NCBI GenBank assembly: GCA_934667065.1
Contig: CAKULD010000004.1
Coordinates: 62,001-126,000, forward strand
Direction: 5' to 3'
From: an uncultured Collinsella sp.
Lineage (GTDB): Bacteria > Actinomycetota > Coriobacteriia > Coriobacteriales > Coriobacteriaceae
DNA: 64,000 nucleotides
In this document: positions 15,149-24,193 of the stretch, piece after piece
How positions within the stretch are numbered: position 1 is the first letter of the stretch
Layout: every line of letters starts with the position of its first letter
The notes under the pieces: model-generated
What the model was told of the DNA's origin: nothing
The model's database searches: none
The model's input: only the letters and a program-made list of their open reading frames with translations
Made by a program: the position numbers and the translations under genes

Positions 15149-17380
15149 GTGGCACACAACAATTCGGAGGCAAAGCTCCAAGGCCAGCATACTCAGGGCG
15201 GGCACGGAGCCATCCCTCTATCCGCCGGCATGTTGCTCGTTACGCTCGGCGTCGTCTACGGCGACATCGGCACGAGCCCCATGTACACCATGAAGTCGAT
15301 CGTCGCCAACAACGGCGGCATCGGCACGGTGAGCGAGGACATGATCTTGGGTGCGCTTTCGCTCGTCATCTGGACCATGACGCTCGTGACCACCGTTAAG
15401 TACGTGCTTATCGCCATGAAGGCCGATAACCACAACGAAGGCGGCATCTTTGCCCTGTTCAGCCTGGTACGCAAGGTGGCGCCGTGGCTGATCCTTCCCG
15501 CCATGATCGGCGGCGCGGCACTGCTCGCCGACGGCATCCTCACCCCCGCCGTCACGGTCACCACGGCCATCGAGGGCCTACGCACCATCGAGTGGGGTCA
15601 CGCCCTGCTTGGCGACGGCCAGACCAACGTCATCATCATTACCATCATCATTATCTGCGGCCTCTTTGCGATGCAGCGCGCCGGCACCTCGTCGATCGGC
15701 AAGCTGTTCGGTCCGCTCATGACGCTGTGGTTCCTGTTCCTGGCGGGCGCCGGCCTGTTTAATATGCTCGGCAACCTGTCCATCCTGCGTGCGCTCAACC
15801 CCATCCGCGGCATCATGTTCCTGTTCTCGCCCATCAACCATTCGGGCATCATGGTGCTCGGCTTCGTCTTTCTGTCGACGACCGGCGCCGAGGCGCTCTA
15901 CTCGGACATGGGTCACGTGGGCAAGGCAAACATCTATGCATCCTGGCCGTTCGTAAAGGCCGCGCTTATCCTCAACTACCTGGGCCAAGGCGCCTGGCTG
16001 CTTGCCAATAACAACAACCCCCAGATGCTCGCCATGGACATCGTCAACCCGTTCTACATGATGCTCCCCGAGCCTTTGCGCCCCTTTGCCATCGTGCTTT
16101 CGGCCGTGGCGGCCATCATCGCCTCGCAGGCGCTCATCACCGGCTCGTTCTCACTGGTCTCCGAGGCAACGCGCCTCAACCTCATGCCGCACCTGCGCAT
16201 CCACTACCCCAGCGACACCAAGGGCCAGCTCTATATTCCGCTTGTCAACAACATCATGTGGGTCGGCTGCATCTTTATCGTGCTGCTGTTCCAAAACTCC
16301 GAGCGCATGGAGAGCGCCTACGGCCTCGCCATCACCGTGACTATGCTCATGACCACGACGCTTTTGACGAGCTACATCGCCGGCATCCTCAAGCACAAGC
16401 TGGGCGCCTGCCTCTTCGCCCTGCTCTTTGGCGCTATTGAGCTGTGCTTCTTTGCCTCGTGCCTCACCATGTTCTTTGACGGCGGCTACGTGATGATCTT
16501 CCTCGCAGCCCTGCTGTTTGGCCTTATGTACGTGTGGCGCCGCGGCACCGCCATCGAGCGCACGCAGACGATTCTGTTGCCCGTCTCCAAGTACATCGAC
16601 CAGCTCGATCGCCTGCGCCACGACGAGACCTATCCCGTGCTCGCCGACAACCTGGTGTTCCTCACCAACAGTCCCGATCCGCTCACGCTCGACCGCGACG
16701 TGCTCTACTCCATCCTGGACAAGCACCCCAAGCGCGCCAAGGCTTACTGGTTCATCAACGTCCACGTTACCGACGAGCCGTTTACGCACGAGTATTCCGT
16801 CGAGACCTTTGGCACCGACTTCTTGTTCCGCGTGCGCCTGGATCTTGGTTTTAAGGTCAACCAACGCATCAACGCGTATCTGCGCCAGATCGTCGGTGAT
16901 CTGATGGCATCGGGCGAGCTGCCCCCGCAGCACCACACCTACTCCATCTACGAGACGCGTGGCAACGTGGGCGACTTCCGCTTTTGCATGCTGCGCAAGA
17001 TGCTTGCCCCCGAGACGGACATCAACCGCAATGACCATCGCGTCATGGCCATCAAGTATGCCGTCCGCCGCGCATGCGGAAGTCCCGCACGCTGGTACGG
17101 CCTCGAGAACTCGGCAATCATCATCGAGTACGTGCCGCTCTTTGCCCGCATGCGCCCCGCCGTTAAGCTCGAGCGCACCCAGGTGCCGCTCGAGGTTCAA
17201 ATTGAGGAAGCCGAGGAAATGGAAGTCGACATCTTCTCGGACGACCTGGTCAACGGCAACGAGGCTGGCAAGAGCATGAATGTCGACCCCACCGAGCAGC
17301 TCGAAAGCGTCGCCGACACGCCCGAGCAACAGCAGCTCGACGGACTCGAGAGCACCCAGCTCAACGACGCCAACTTCTAG
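15149..17380 (+). CDS. kup: Kup/Trk-family low-affinity potassium uptake protein
   Basis: A 743-residue membrane protein importing K+ with H+. Family signatures include GVVYGDIGTSPMYT, HNEGGIFALFSLVR, DGILTPAVTV and SGIMVLGFVFLSTTGAEALYSDMGHVG, within about 12 transmembrane segments (to about residue 475). A cytoplasmic C-terminal domain (LTNSPDPLTLDRDVLYSIL...) and an acidic tail follow. The GTG at 15149 has AAAGGAG just upstream; the in-frame Cys-rich extension before it is unlikely to be translated. Two palindromes lie in its leader, and a bidirectional terminator separates it from the convergent bile salt hydrolase gene. Confidence 0.95.
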   Translation: MAHNNSEAKLQGQHTQGGHGAIPLSAGMLLVTLGVVYGDIGTSPMYTMKSIVANNGGIGTVSEDMILGALSLVIWTMTLVTTVKYVLIAMKADNHNEGGIFALFSLVRKVAPWLILPAMIGGAALLADGILTPAVTVTTAIEGLRTIEWGHALLGDGQTNVIIITIIIICGLFAMQRAGTSSIGKLFGPLMTLWFLFLAGAGLFNMLGNLSILRALNPIRGIMFLFSPINHSGIMVLGFVFLSTTGAEALYSDMGHVGKANIYASWPFVKAALILNYLGQGAWLLANNNNPQMLAMDIVNPFYMMLPEPLRPFAIVLSAVAAIIASQALITGSFSLVSEATRLNLMPHLRIHYPSDTKGQLYIPLVNNIMWVGCIFIVLLFQNSERMESAYGLAITVTMLMTTTLLTSYIAGILKHKLGACLFALLFGAIELCFFASCLTMFFDGGYVMIFLAALLFGLMYVWRRGTAIERTQTILLPVSKYIDQLDRLRHDETYPVLADNLVFLTNSPDPLTLDRDVLYSILDKHPKRAKAYWFINVHVTDEPFTHEYSVETFGTDFLFRVRLDLGFKVNQRINAYLRQIVGDLMASGELPPQHHTYSIYETRGNVGDFRFCMLRKMLAPETDINRNDHRVMAIKYAVRRACGSPARWYGLENSAIIIEYVPLFARMRPAVKLERTQVPLEVQIEEAEEMEVDIFSDDLVNGNEAGKSMNVDPTEQLESVADTPEQQQLDGLESTQLNDANF

Positions 17381-17400
17381 CCCGTCATCTATCCACGACA

Positions 17401-17435
17401 ACGGCCCCGCACCTCACGAGATGCGGGGCCGTTTT
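17401..17435. terminator. Bidirectional terminator between kup and the hydrolase gene
   Basis: ACGGCCCCGCA and TGCGGGGCCGT arms with a T-run after the right arm. It lies between two convergent stop codons and can serve both. Confidence 0.9.
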
Positions 17436-17456
17436 GCGTCGTAATAAACTGGCAGA

Positions 17457-18422
17457 CTACGAGCGGCGCGGCTCGGGAGTCACGAGCTTATCGGGGCCAG
17501 CGCCCTCGGCATCCATCAGGCTCACGTAGCGAATCGACGGGTCCTCATACGTCGAGTAATAGTAATTGCCCGTACGCGCGCTAAAGCATCCCGTGTAGAT
17601 AGTCTTCTCGAACTTGCCGTCACCCATCTTGGACGCGCCCTCGATCATCGCCACGCCCTCGAGCGAGCGGAACATGCGAATGACGTTCTCGGCCTCGCTC
17701 TCCTTTTGCGGGTAATTGGCGTTAAGGTAGGCCGCCTTTACAAAACGACTCGGCGAATAGCAGTCACCGGGGATGCCACGCATACCGGCGCCCGCACCAT
17801 AGGGCTTAAGCTCGGCGCCGCGCCATGTTGCCGTCTGCGGAAAATCGTTCGTGGCGGTGATGTAGGTGCGCAGGTTTTCCATGTGCCACGGGAAGGTCGG
17901 CTGGTTGGCAAGCGTGTCGACCGGATCGTCATACACGTGCAGGCCGTCAGCCGTCATCTCGACCACAATGCCGCGCTGGTCGTCGCCGATAATCCAGTGG
18001 AGCAGCGACACGCCCAGGCCCTCACCGGCCGACTTGGCGACAATCACCGCATCGCGTAGCGCCGCCTCGACCTCGTCGACCGTCGAAAACGTCGCCGCCA
18101 CCCACAGGGGAAACTCGTAGGCCGCGATATTGGTTTTGCCGTCAACGGGACTCTCGGCATACTCGGCATAACCAGGAAAATTGAGGCCCGCCACGGCTAG
18201 GCCCGCATCGTTGCCGCAGTCGAAGAACATGGGGTAGTTCTTGTAGTCGATGCACATACCGATCACTGCATGCGCGGCCTGGGCGTCGTCGATAAACGAA
18301 TATGGGATATAGAATCCGCGCGGCATAACGCGAACCTGCTGACCGTAGCCAAAGCTCCAGTCCAAGTTGCGGCCCAGATACATGTGGCCAGAATTATCGG
18401 TAAATCGAATGCTTGTGCACAT
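17457..18422 (-). CDS. Choloylglycine hydrolase family protein (bile salt hydrolase-type)
   Basis: An Ntn-hydrolase of 321 residues that cleaves the amide bond of glycine/taurine-conjugated bile salts, or of penicillin V in sister enzymes. The start is the ATG at 18422 with AGGAGG upstream, giving MCTSIRF: Cys2 becomes the N-terminal nucleophile after Met removal. Other expected active-site residues are visible: GRNLDW (Asp), GLNFPGYAEY (Asn), LANQPTFPWHMENL (Asn) and PGDCYSPSRFV (Arg). There is no signal peptide, so it acts in the cytoplasm. Bile salt hydrolases are typical of gut Collinsella and related bacteria. Bile salt versus penicillin specificity is not settled from sequence alone. 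Confidence 0.9.
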   Translation of the reverse strand: MCTSIRFTDNSGHMYLGRNLDWSFGYGQQVRVMPRGFYIPYSFIDDAQAAHAVIGMCIDYKNYPMFFDCGNDAGLAVAGLNFPGYAEYAESPVDGKTNIAAYEFPLWVAATFSTVDEVEAALRDAVIVAKSAGEGLGVSLLHWIIGDDQRGIVVEMTADGLHVYDDPVDTLANQPTFPWHMENLRTYITATNDFPQTATWRGAELKPYGAGAGMRGIPGDCYSPSRFVKAAYLNANYPQKESEAENVIRMFRSLEGVAMIEGASKMGDGKFEKTIYTGCFSARTGNYYYSTYEDPSIRYVSLMDAEGAGPDKLVTPEPRRS

Positions 18423-18483
18423 AGCGCCTCCTAGCGATACGTTCTTGCTAGGCTCATTGTCACCAAACAAAGTGGCACTAAAC

Positions 18484-18521
18484 AAAGAAGCCCGGACATG
18501 ACAACAATGTCACGCCCGGGC
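18484..18521 (-). terminator. Terminator-like hairpin reading leftward
   Basis: On the minus strand GCCCGG...CCGGGC closes a loop containing GACATTGTTGTC and is followed by TTCTTTGTTT. It lies about 146 nt after the second deformylase-like stop and upstream of the bile salt hydrolase gene, so it probably isolates the two. Confidence 0.55.
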
Positions 18522-18565
18522 CAAAACTGCGAATGAACGTTATAAAGTCACCCTCACAGATTGGT

Positions 18566-18670
18566 CTAGGGTGCCACAGTGCCGCAGATCGCCCCGAACG
18601 AGGAGCGCAGCGTACTGATGGTACGTAAGCGACGAGTGAGCGGCGAGGTGCTGTGCTGTGGTCGCCCTAG
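18566..18670. repeat. 105-bp imperfect palindrome overlapping a stop codon
   Basis: The ends CTAGGGTG(C)CCACAG and CTGTGG(T)CGCCCTAG are complementary, with an inner hairpin CGTAC-TGATG-GTACG (18611-18625). The stop codon of the minus-strand deformylase-like gene (18667-18669) lies in the right arm. No second copy was seen in this window. Confidence 0.6.
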
Positions 18671-19086
18671 ACGAGTTTACCGAGACAGTGATCAATCATA
18701 TGCTGGATCATTTGAGCTTCGAAGCCGACGAAGTCCTGCTTGCGCTCGCGCATCTTGCCATCGACGATCACGTCATAGGCGACCTTGCACTTGATGTAGC
18801 GCGTGGACTTGGTGATCTCGTCGTGCGTCAGGCAGCTCTCCTCCATCTTGCTGGCGCCCAAGCCAAACACCAGACGGGGGTTGTAAAGCACATGGGGCTC
18901 GCCGGCATCGTCCAGATAGACGCAGACCTTCTTGGTGACGCCGATCTGGTTGGCGGCAAGGCAACCGGCATCGTCGAGCGACTTGATGGTATCGATCAGG
19001 TCCTGGGCCACCGACTCGTCCTCGACGGTCGCAACCTCGCAACGCTGGGACAGAATAGCCTCGTCGTGGCAGAGCTCTTTAATCAT
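18667..19086 (-). CDS. Peptide deformylase-like protein with HMIDH in place of HEIDH
   Basis: A 139-residue deformylase-fold protein. Motif I is CLAANQIG (Gln retained), motif II ESCLTH, and motif III reads QHMIDH: the catalytic Glu of HExxH is Met, confirmed at the codon level (CAT ATG ATT GAT CAC). The metal-binding Cys and both His remain, so it may bind metal but should be poorly active or inactive as a deformylase. The ATG at 19086 was chosen because GGAGGAACGT lies directly upstream; the ATG at 19098 has no Shine-Dalgarno. The paralogue at 10664-11074 has the complementary lesion. Confidence 0.8.
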   Translation of the reverse strand: MIKELCHDEAILSQRCEVATVEDESVAQDLIDTIKSLDDAGCLAANQIGVTKKVCVYLDDAGEPHVLYNPRLVFGLGASKMEESCLTHDEITKSTRYIKCKVAYDVIVDGKMRERKQDFVGFEAQMIQHMIDHCLGKLV

Positions 19087-19279
19087 ACGTTCCTCCATGG
19101 GGGTCGTTGTAACTGCTTAAGTATACGGTACCTACACATTTTCATACGGAAAATACCGCCCGTCTGCTACATTGCGCCGAACATCAACATGTGGGGAACA
19201 CCAACTTCACAAAGGCGATATAGTGGGTGAGTTCGTGTCAATCGGCCTAAACTCGGGGCCGAACAAGGAAAGGGTATGC

Positions 19280-20593
19280 ATGGACGAACTATTTCACGTC
19301 AGCGAGCGCAAGTCCACGATCGGGACTGAACTTCGCGCTGGTCTGACAACATTCCTGGCAATGGCCTATATCATTGCCGTCAACCCCGCCGTGCTCTCGG
19401 GCGCCGGCATCGATGCAGGCGCGCTCGCCTGCGCCACCTGCCTGGGCGCCGGCATCATGACCATCTGCATGGGCATCTTCGCAAACCGTCCGCTCGCCTG
19501 CGCGTCGGGTCTGGGCATCAACGCCATGATCGCGGGCATCACCACCACTATGTGCGGCGGTGACTGGCACGTTGCCATGAGCGTCATCTTCCTCGAGGGT
19601 ATCGTCATCTTACTGCTCGTCCTGTGCGGCCTGCGCGAGGCCATCATGGACGCCATTCCCGTCGTCCTGCGCCACGCCATCTCCGTGGGCCTGGGCCTGT
19701 TCATCGCCATGATCGGCCTGTGCGATGCCGGTATTATCACCGCCGGCGCCGGCACGCTCGTGGGTCTGGGCGACATCACCTCCCCCACCTTTATCGTCGG
19801 CATCATCTCCATTGTCGTGACGGTTGCCCTGGCCTCCCGTAACGTGCCGGGCTCGCTGCTCATCGGCATCATCGTCGCCGTTATCGCCGGCATCCCGTTG
19901 GGTGTCACCCATGCCCCCGAGGGCCTTATCGCCCCGCTCGACTTCTCGACCTTTGGCGCTCCGTTTGCCAGCACCGCCGACGGCAACATGGCTATCGTGA
20001 AGGTCCTGACCGACCCGATGCTGCTCGTCGTGGCCTTCTCGCTGCTCATGAGCGACTTCTTCGACACCATGGGCACCGCTATGGCCGTCGCCAAGCAGGG
20101 TGAGTTCCTGACCGAGGACGGCAATGTCGAGGACATCCGCCCCATCCTGGTCGTTGACTCCGTTGCCGCCGCTGCCGGTGGCTTTATGGGCGTCTCTTCC
20201 ATCACTACCTTCGTCGAGTCCACCTCCGGCGCCGCCGACGGTGGCCGCACGGGCCTCACCTCCGTCACCACCGGCGTGCTGTTTATCCTCGCCGCGTTCT
20301 TCTCCCCTGTCGTCTCCATCGTTTCCAGCGCTGCCACCTGCGGTGCCCTGGTCTACGTCGGCTACCTCATGATGAGCGAGGCCTCCGAGATCGACTGGTC
20401 CGATGTCTCGCAGGGCTTCCCGGCGTTTATGATCGTCGCCGGCGTGCCCTTCACCTACTCCATCTCCGCCGGCATCGGCCTGGGCTTCATCGCCTACGTG
20501 GTCGTCGCGCTCTTTAAGGGCGAGGCCTCCAAGATCAAGCCGCTCATGTGGATTGCCGCCCTCGCCTTCCTCGTCTACTTCTTCGTGGCGTAA
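19280..20593 (+). CDS. NCS2-family purine permease (AzgA/PbuG-like)
   Basis: Membrane importer of 437 residues of the adenine/guanine/hypoxanthine branch of NCS2 transporters. Recognisable segments are LRAGLTTFLAMAYIIAVNP near the N-terminus, CASGLGINAMIAG, SDFFDTMGTAMAVAKQGEFL (about residue 258-277) and SSITTFVESTSGAADGGRTGLTSV, the family's substrate-site motifs. The ATG at 19280 has AAGGAAAGGG upstream; the in-frame extension of 36 codons is discarded. I looked for a purine riboswitch in 19100-19279 and saw none. A strong terminator follows. Confidence 0.93.
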   Translation: MDELFHVSERKSTIGTELRAGLTTFLAMAYIIAVNPAVLSGAGIDAGALACATCLGAGIMTICMGIFANRPLACASGLGINAMIAGITTTMCGGDWHVAMSVIFLEGIVILLLVLCGLREAIMDAIPVVLRHAISVGLGLFIAMIGLCDAGIITAGAGTLVGLGDITSPTFIVGIISIVVTVALASRNVPGSLLIGIIVAVIAGIPLGVTHAPEGLIAPLDFSTFGAPFASTADGNMAIVKVLTDPMLLVVAFSLLMSDFFDTMGTAMAVAKQGEFLTEDGNVEDIRPILVVDSVAAAAGGFMGVSSITTFVESTSGAADGGRTGLTSVTTGVLFILAAFFSPVVSIVSSAATCGALVYVGYLMMSEASEIDWSDVSQGFPAFMIVAGVPFTYSISAGIGLGFIAYVVVALFKGEASKIKPLMWIAALAFLVYFFVA

Positions 20594-20619
20594 CAGCAAG
20601 GACGCAAAAGTAAAACAAC

Positions 20620-20660
20620 AAGGCGCGGAGTCGCATCGAGCGGCTCCGCGCCTTACTTTT
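20620..20660 (+). terminator. Terminator after the purine permease
   Basis: AAGGCGCGGAG and CTCCGCGCCTT arms (perfect 11 bp) with a loop containing CGCATCGAGCG, followed by ACTTTT. Confidence 0.88.
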
Positions 20661-20729
20661 AGCGACGATCCTTGTGCGGGCGTGCGACAATCCTGATTGT
20701 CGATATCGAAACGTTGAGAGAAGCAAGCC

Positions 20730-21395
20730 ATGCAGGCGAGTCGGAAACAAGTAACCGTTCATTCAAAGCATGCCACGGGTGCACCTATCATCTACCTCCC
20801 CGTGGTTATGGGCAACGGCAGCGAGGTTTATGACCGCTGTCGAGAGCTCGACTGTCCGCCGTTTACGCTCGTTGCCATTGGCGGGCTCGATTGGAATCGC
20901 GAGCTGAGCCCCTGGGCATGCGACGGGACTGTACGCGATGCCGAGCCTTTCGGCGGTCAGGCTGCCAGTTTTCTTGATGAGTTGCTGAGCCAGATAATCC
21001 CGCAGGTCGAGTCATCGCTTCCCCAGCCGCCCATCTGGCGCGGCATTGCCGGTTACTCGCTCGCAGGCCTTTTCGCGCTTTGGGCCCTCTGGCAAACCAA
21101 CGCCTTTGACCGCGCCGCGAGCGCATCGGGGTCGCTGTGGTTTCCCCACTTTGTCGATCGTGCCAGCACGGAGCCGTTTGTCAGCAACCCGCAAGCCGTC
21201 TACCTGTCGCTCGGTAAAAAGGAAACCAAGACGCCCAACCGCATGATGCGACACGTGCTCGACGACACGCGCGCGATGGAAGAGTTACTCGTCGAGCGTG
21301 GCATTCCAACAACGCTGGAGATCAACCCCGGCAATCATTTTGCGCAAACCGACTTGCGCATGGCCCGCGGCATCCACTGGATACTGACGCATTAA
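20730..21395 (+). CDS. Alpha/beta-hydrolase (putative esterase)
   Basis: A 221-residue cytoplasmic hydrolase of the putative-esterase (esterase D/IroE-like) type. The nucleophile elbow is GIAGYSLAGLFALW (Ser near residue 109), and the C-terminal INPGNHF supplies the catalytic His. The oxyanion/N-terminal strand is IYLPVVMGNGSEVYD. There is no signal peptide or lipid anchor. It sits between two nucleobase permeases, but nothing in the sequence links it to nucleotides. Substrate unknown; a siderophore- or thioester-type ester is possible. Confidence 0.8.
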   Translation: MQASRKQVTVHSKHATGAPIIYLPVVMGNGSEVYDRCRELDCPPFTLVAIGGLDWNRELSPWACDGTVRDAEPFGGQAASFLDELLSQIIPQVESSLPQPPIWRGIAGYSLAGLFALWALWQTNAFDRAASASGSLWFPHFVDRASTEPFVSNPQAVYLSLGKKETKTPNRMMRHVLDDTRAMEELLVERGIPTTLEINPGNHFAQTDLRMARGIHWILTH

Positions 21396-21432
21396 AAATG
21401 GCGCCCACGTGTACGCATGGGCGCCATTTTTT
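21394..21432. terminator. Bidirectional terminator between the esterase and uracil permease genes
   Basis: AAAATGGCGCCCA and TGGGCGCCATTTTTT arms around GTGTACGCA, with A-runs and T-runs on the two sides. It lies between convergent genes. Confidence 0.9.
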
Positions 21433-21452
21433 GATGTAGCTGGACGCAGCTG

Positions 21453-22787
21453 TTACTCAGCAGCTTCCTCAAGCTCAGAAACATCGAACTCAAAGTCGTT
21501 ACCGGGCAGGATTGCGTTGAGAACAATACCCACCAGCGAGCCCACGGCAAGGCCCGAAAGCGAGATCGTCACGCCGCCCAGCTCCAACACGATGGCGCCA
21601 GCAGTGCTGTAGGCAATGCCGAGCGAAAGCACAAGCACCAGCGCGGCCACCAGCACGTTGCGATTGTTCTGGAAATCGACCTGGTTCTCGATGAGGTTGC
21701 GAACACCCACGGCACTAATCATGCCGTAGAGCACGAGCGACACGCCGCCGATGACGCACGCCGGCATGGCGGCGATGACTGCAGCGAACTTGGGGCAGAA
21801 CGAAAGCACGATGGCGCAGCACGCGGCAATGCGGATCACGCGCGGGTCGAACACGCGCGTCAGAGCGAGCACGCCGGTGTTCTCGCCATAGGTGGTGTTT
21901 GCCGGAGCGCCAAAAAGCGAGGCCAGGATCGTAGCAAGACCATCACCGAGCAGCGTGCGATGCAAGCCAGGATCGGCGATGTAGTTGCGCTCGCAGGTAG
22001 AGCCGATAGCCGAGATGTCGCCAATATGCTCGATCATGGTCGCAAAGGCCAGCGGCATGATGGTGATGATGGCCGTCGTGGCAAGACCGCTATCGAACTG
22101 CGGACCAAAGAGCGCAAACACGGTGTTGTCCCATACAACGGGCAGGCCGACCCACGGAGCGGCCGCAACGCCCGAAAAATCAACTTCGCCCAGTGCTGCC
22201 GCAACGGCATAGCTCACCGCAACGCCCAGTAGGATCGGCACGATCTTGACCATGCCGCGACCCCAGATGTTGCAGATCACGATAACGGCGACAGCAATGA
22301 CGGCAACGAGCCAGTTGGTCTGGCAGTTGGCAATGGCAGAGCTCGCCAGAATCAAGCCGATGGAAATGACGATGGGACCAGTCACCACCGGCGGAAAGAA
22401 GCGCATGACGCGCTTGGCACCAAATGCGCGGAACAGCGCCGCCAGCACCGGATAGAGCAGGCCGGCGCAGGCAACACCCAAGCAGGCGTAAGGTAAAAGC
22501 TCCGTCTCGCCGTTGGGTGCAATCGCCGCATAGCCCGCGATGAAGGCAAACGACGAGCCCAGGAAGGCCGGTACCTTGCCACGCGACAGGAAGTGAAAAA
22601 GCAGCGTGCCCAGGCCAGCAAACAAAAGCGTTGCCGAAACGGAAAGACCGGTAAGCACGGGAACCAGAACGGTGGCACCAAACATGGCGAACAGGTGCTG
22701 CAGGCCGAGCAAGAACATGCGCGGGCGGCCGAGCGACGACGCATCGTAGATGGCATCGGCGACGACGGGCGTCGAAGACTGGGGCAT
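21453..22787 (-). CDS. uraA: Uracil permease (NCS2, UraA-like)
   Basis: A 444-residue NCS2 transporter importing uracil with H+. Characteristic sequences are LLGLQHLFAMFGATVLVP near residue 26, FLGSSFAFIAGY, the PVVTGPIVISIGLIL helix, IEHIGDISAIGSTC (family Glu near residue 240) and GAPANTTYGENTGVLALTRV with the second conserved Glu. The ATG follows GAAAGGA. It appears to be monocistronic. No PyrR or attenuator structure was recognised in the short upstream gap. Confidence 0.95.
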   Translation of the reverse strand: MPQSSTPVVADAIYDASSLGRPRMFLLGLQHLFAMFGATVLVPVLTGLSVSATLLFAGLGTLLFHFLSRGKVPAFLGSSFAFIAGYAAIAPNGETELLPYACLGVACAGLLYPVLAALFRAFGAKRVMRFFPPVVTGPIVISIGLILASSAIANCQTNWLVAVIAVAVIVICNIWGRGMVKIVPILLGVAVSYAVAAALGEVDFSGVAAAPWVGLPVVWDNTVFALFGPQFDSGLATTAIITIMPLAFATMIEHIGDISAIGSTCERNYIADPGLHRTLLGDGLATILASLFGAPANTTYGENTGVLALTRVFDPRVIRIAACCAIVLSFCPKFAAVIAAMPACVIGGVSLVLYGMISAVGVRNLIENQVDFQNNRNVLVAALVLVLSLGIAYSTAGAIVLELGGVTISLSGLAVGSLVGIVLNAILPGNDFEFDVSELEEAAE

Positions 22788-22908
22788 GGAAGTCCTTTCG
22801 AATGGAAGGGCGTACGGGCATAGCTAATTACCTGCCCGAACGATACGATCCGAACCATTGTATGCGATGTAGCCCCAATCACGCCCGCCGCCCCGACGAA
22901 CGGTGGCG

Positions 22909-24042
22909 CTACTTCCAAACGCGCTCGGCAATGCGCTTGACCAGCGCAATCTTTGCCCATTGTTCGTCTTCGGTCAGCTTGTTGCCAATCTCGCAGCTCG
23001 CAAAGCCGCACTGGGGCGACAGGTATAGGTTCTCGAGCGGCACATACTTCGCGGCTTCGTTGATACGCTCGACGATAACCTCCTCATCCTCGAGCTCGGC
23101 CGCCTTGGTGGTCACCAGGCCCAGCACGACCTTCTTACCGGGGGCAACATACTTGAGCGGCTCAAAACCGCCGGCGCGCGGCGTATCGAACTCCAGATAG
23201 AACGCGTCGACGTCCTCGTTGGCGAACAAGTATGGCGCGATGGGATCATAGCCACCCTCGAAGGCATAGGTGGAGTGATAGTTGCCGCGGCACACGTGCG
23301 TGTTGATGACCAGGTCGTCGGGCTTGCCTTCAATGGCGGCATTGTTGAGCACCACGCCCAGCTCGCTCACCTTCTGCAGGTCGACCGGGCTCATACCGGT
23401 CTTGGCGACAAAATCGGTATCGCAGTAGATGCCCCAGGTGCAGTCATCAAACTGAATGTTGCGGCAGCCCACAGCGTATAGGTCGGCAATCACGGTGCGA
23501 TAAGCGGCAGCAATGGCGTCGGCGAGCTCCTCGTCGGTCTTATAGACGGCGCGCAGGCTCTCTTGCTGACCATCGCAGCGATCGAGCGTGACCTCGGAGA
23601 AGGTCTGGATCGGCGCCGGAATGGTCTGGCGCGCGACCTGGCCCTCGCCCTCGAGGGCTTTGACAAACTTAAAGTGTGCAACGAACGGGTGATTCTCGCC
23701 GCTGATGGGGCCGGTCACCACGGCGGTATCGGCCGTGGTTTCCTCGTCATGGAACATATAGCCGGTGCGAGAGGTGCGGCGCTCGACGCCGTTGAGGCCC
23801 CACATAAAGTCGAGGTGCCAATAGCTGCGGCGGAACTCGCCGTCCGTGATTACCTGCAAGCCGGCGGCCTTCTGCTTGGCTACCAAGTCGCGAATGGCCT
23901 CGTCCTCGACGGCCTTAAGGCCGGCATCGTCGAGCGTACCCGCGGCATAGGCCGCGCGAGCATCCTTTACGGTCTGCGGGCGCAGAAAGCTGCCGACGAT
24001 ATCGGCGCGAAACGGCGCATTCAGTGTGGTCGAAGTGCTCAT
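22909..24042 (-). CDS. MetE C-terminal-like cobalamin-independent methyltransferase (YxjG/YxjH-type)
   Basis: A 377-residue TIM-barrel protein similar to the catalytic half of cobalamin-independent methionine synthase, as a stand-alone YxjG/YxjH-like enzyme. Expected zinc ligands are the His and Cys in INTHVCRGNYHS, the Glu in YLEFDTPRAGG and the Cys in LSPQCGFASCE. Such short versions transfer methyl groups to homocysteine from a donor that need not be folate. The ATG follows AAGGGAG. The upstream LysR gene (24194-25090) points the same way and is the likely regulator of methionine metabolism; no S-box leader was seen. Confidence 0.88.
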   Translation of the reverse strand: MSTSTTLNAPFRADIVGSFLRPQTVKDARAAYAAGTLDDAGLKAVEDEAIRDLVAKQKAAGLQVITDGEFRRSYWHLDFMWGLNGVERRTSRTGYMFHDEETTADTAVVTGPISGENHPFVAHFKFVKALEGEGQVARQTIPAPIQTFSEVTLDRCDGQQESLRAVYKTDEELADAIAAAYRTVIADLYAVGCRNIQFDDCTWGIYCDTDFVAKTGMSPVDLQKVSELGVVLNNAAIEGKPDDLVINTHVCRGNYHSTYAFEGGYDPIAPYLFANEDVDAFYLEFDTPRAGGFEPLKYVAPGKKVVLGLVTTKAAELEDEEVIVERINEAAKYVPLENLYLSPQCGFASCEIGNKLTEDEQWAKIALVKRIAERVWK

Positions 24043-24099
24043 AAGGTGTCTCCCTTTGTCTTGGTTGCTTTACCGAGACAGAGTATGAGCGTCCGCATC

Positions 24100-24170
24100 G
24101 CTATCGTAAAATATGCGTTTGTTTCTGTTCGCCATAAGTATTATCTATATAACAAACAATAGGGATGCGG
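24100..24170. promoter_or_regulatory. AT-rich control region upstream of the MetE-like gene
   Basis: A short AT-rich island in a GC-rich setting, containing ATAAGTATTATCTATATAAC (a near-palindrome around TATTA) and outer GTTTGTT/AACAAAC arms. This is the form expected for a LysR-type binding region plus promoter. It lies 60-130 nt upstream of the methyltransferase start. Confidence 0.4.
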
Positions 24171-24193
24171 CTCGCACGCGCGGTCCGCACGGG

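Noticed and set aside
16151..17401. Minus-strand ORF opposite kup (416 codons)
   Set aside because: Shadow of kup; no motif or start signal.
19100..19279. Possible purine riboswitch before the AzgA-like permease
   Set aside because: The conserved loop and junction strings of the purine aptamer are absent.
24043..24193. Possible S-box (SAM) riboswitch before the MetE-like gene
   Set aside because: No SAM-aptamer sequence or terminator pair is visible; the region looks like a LysR-controlled promoter.
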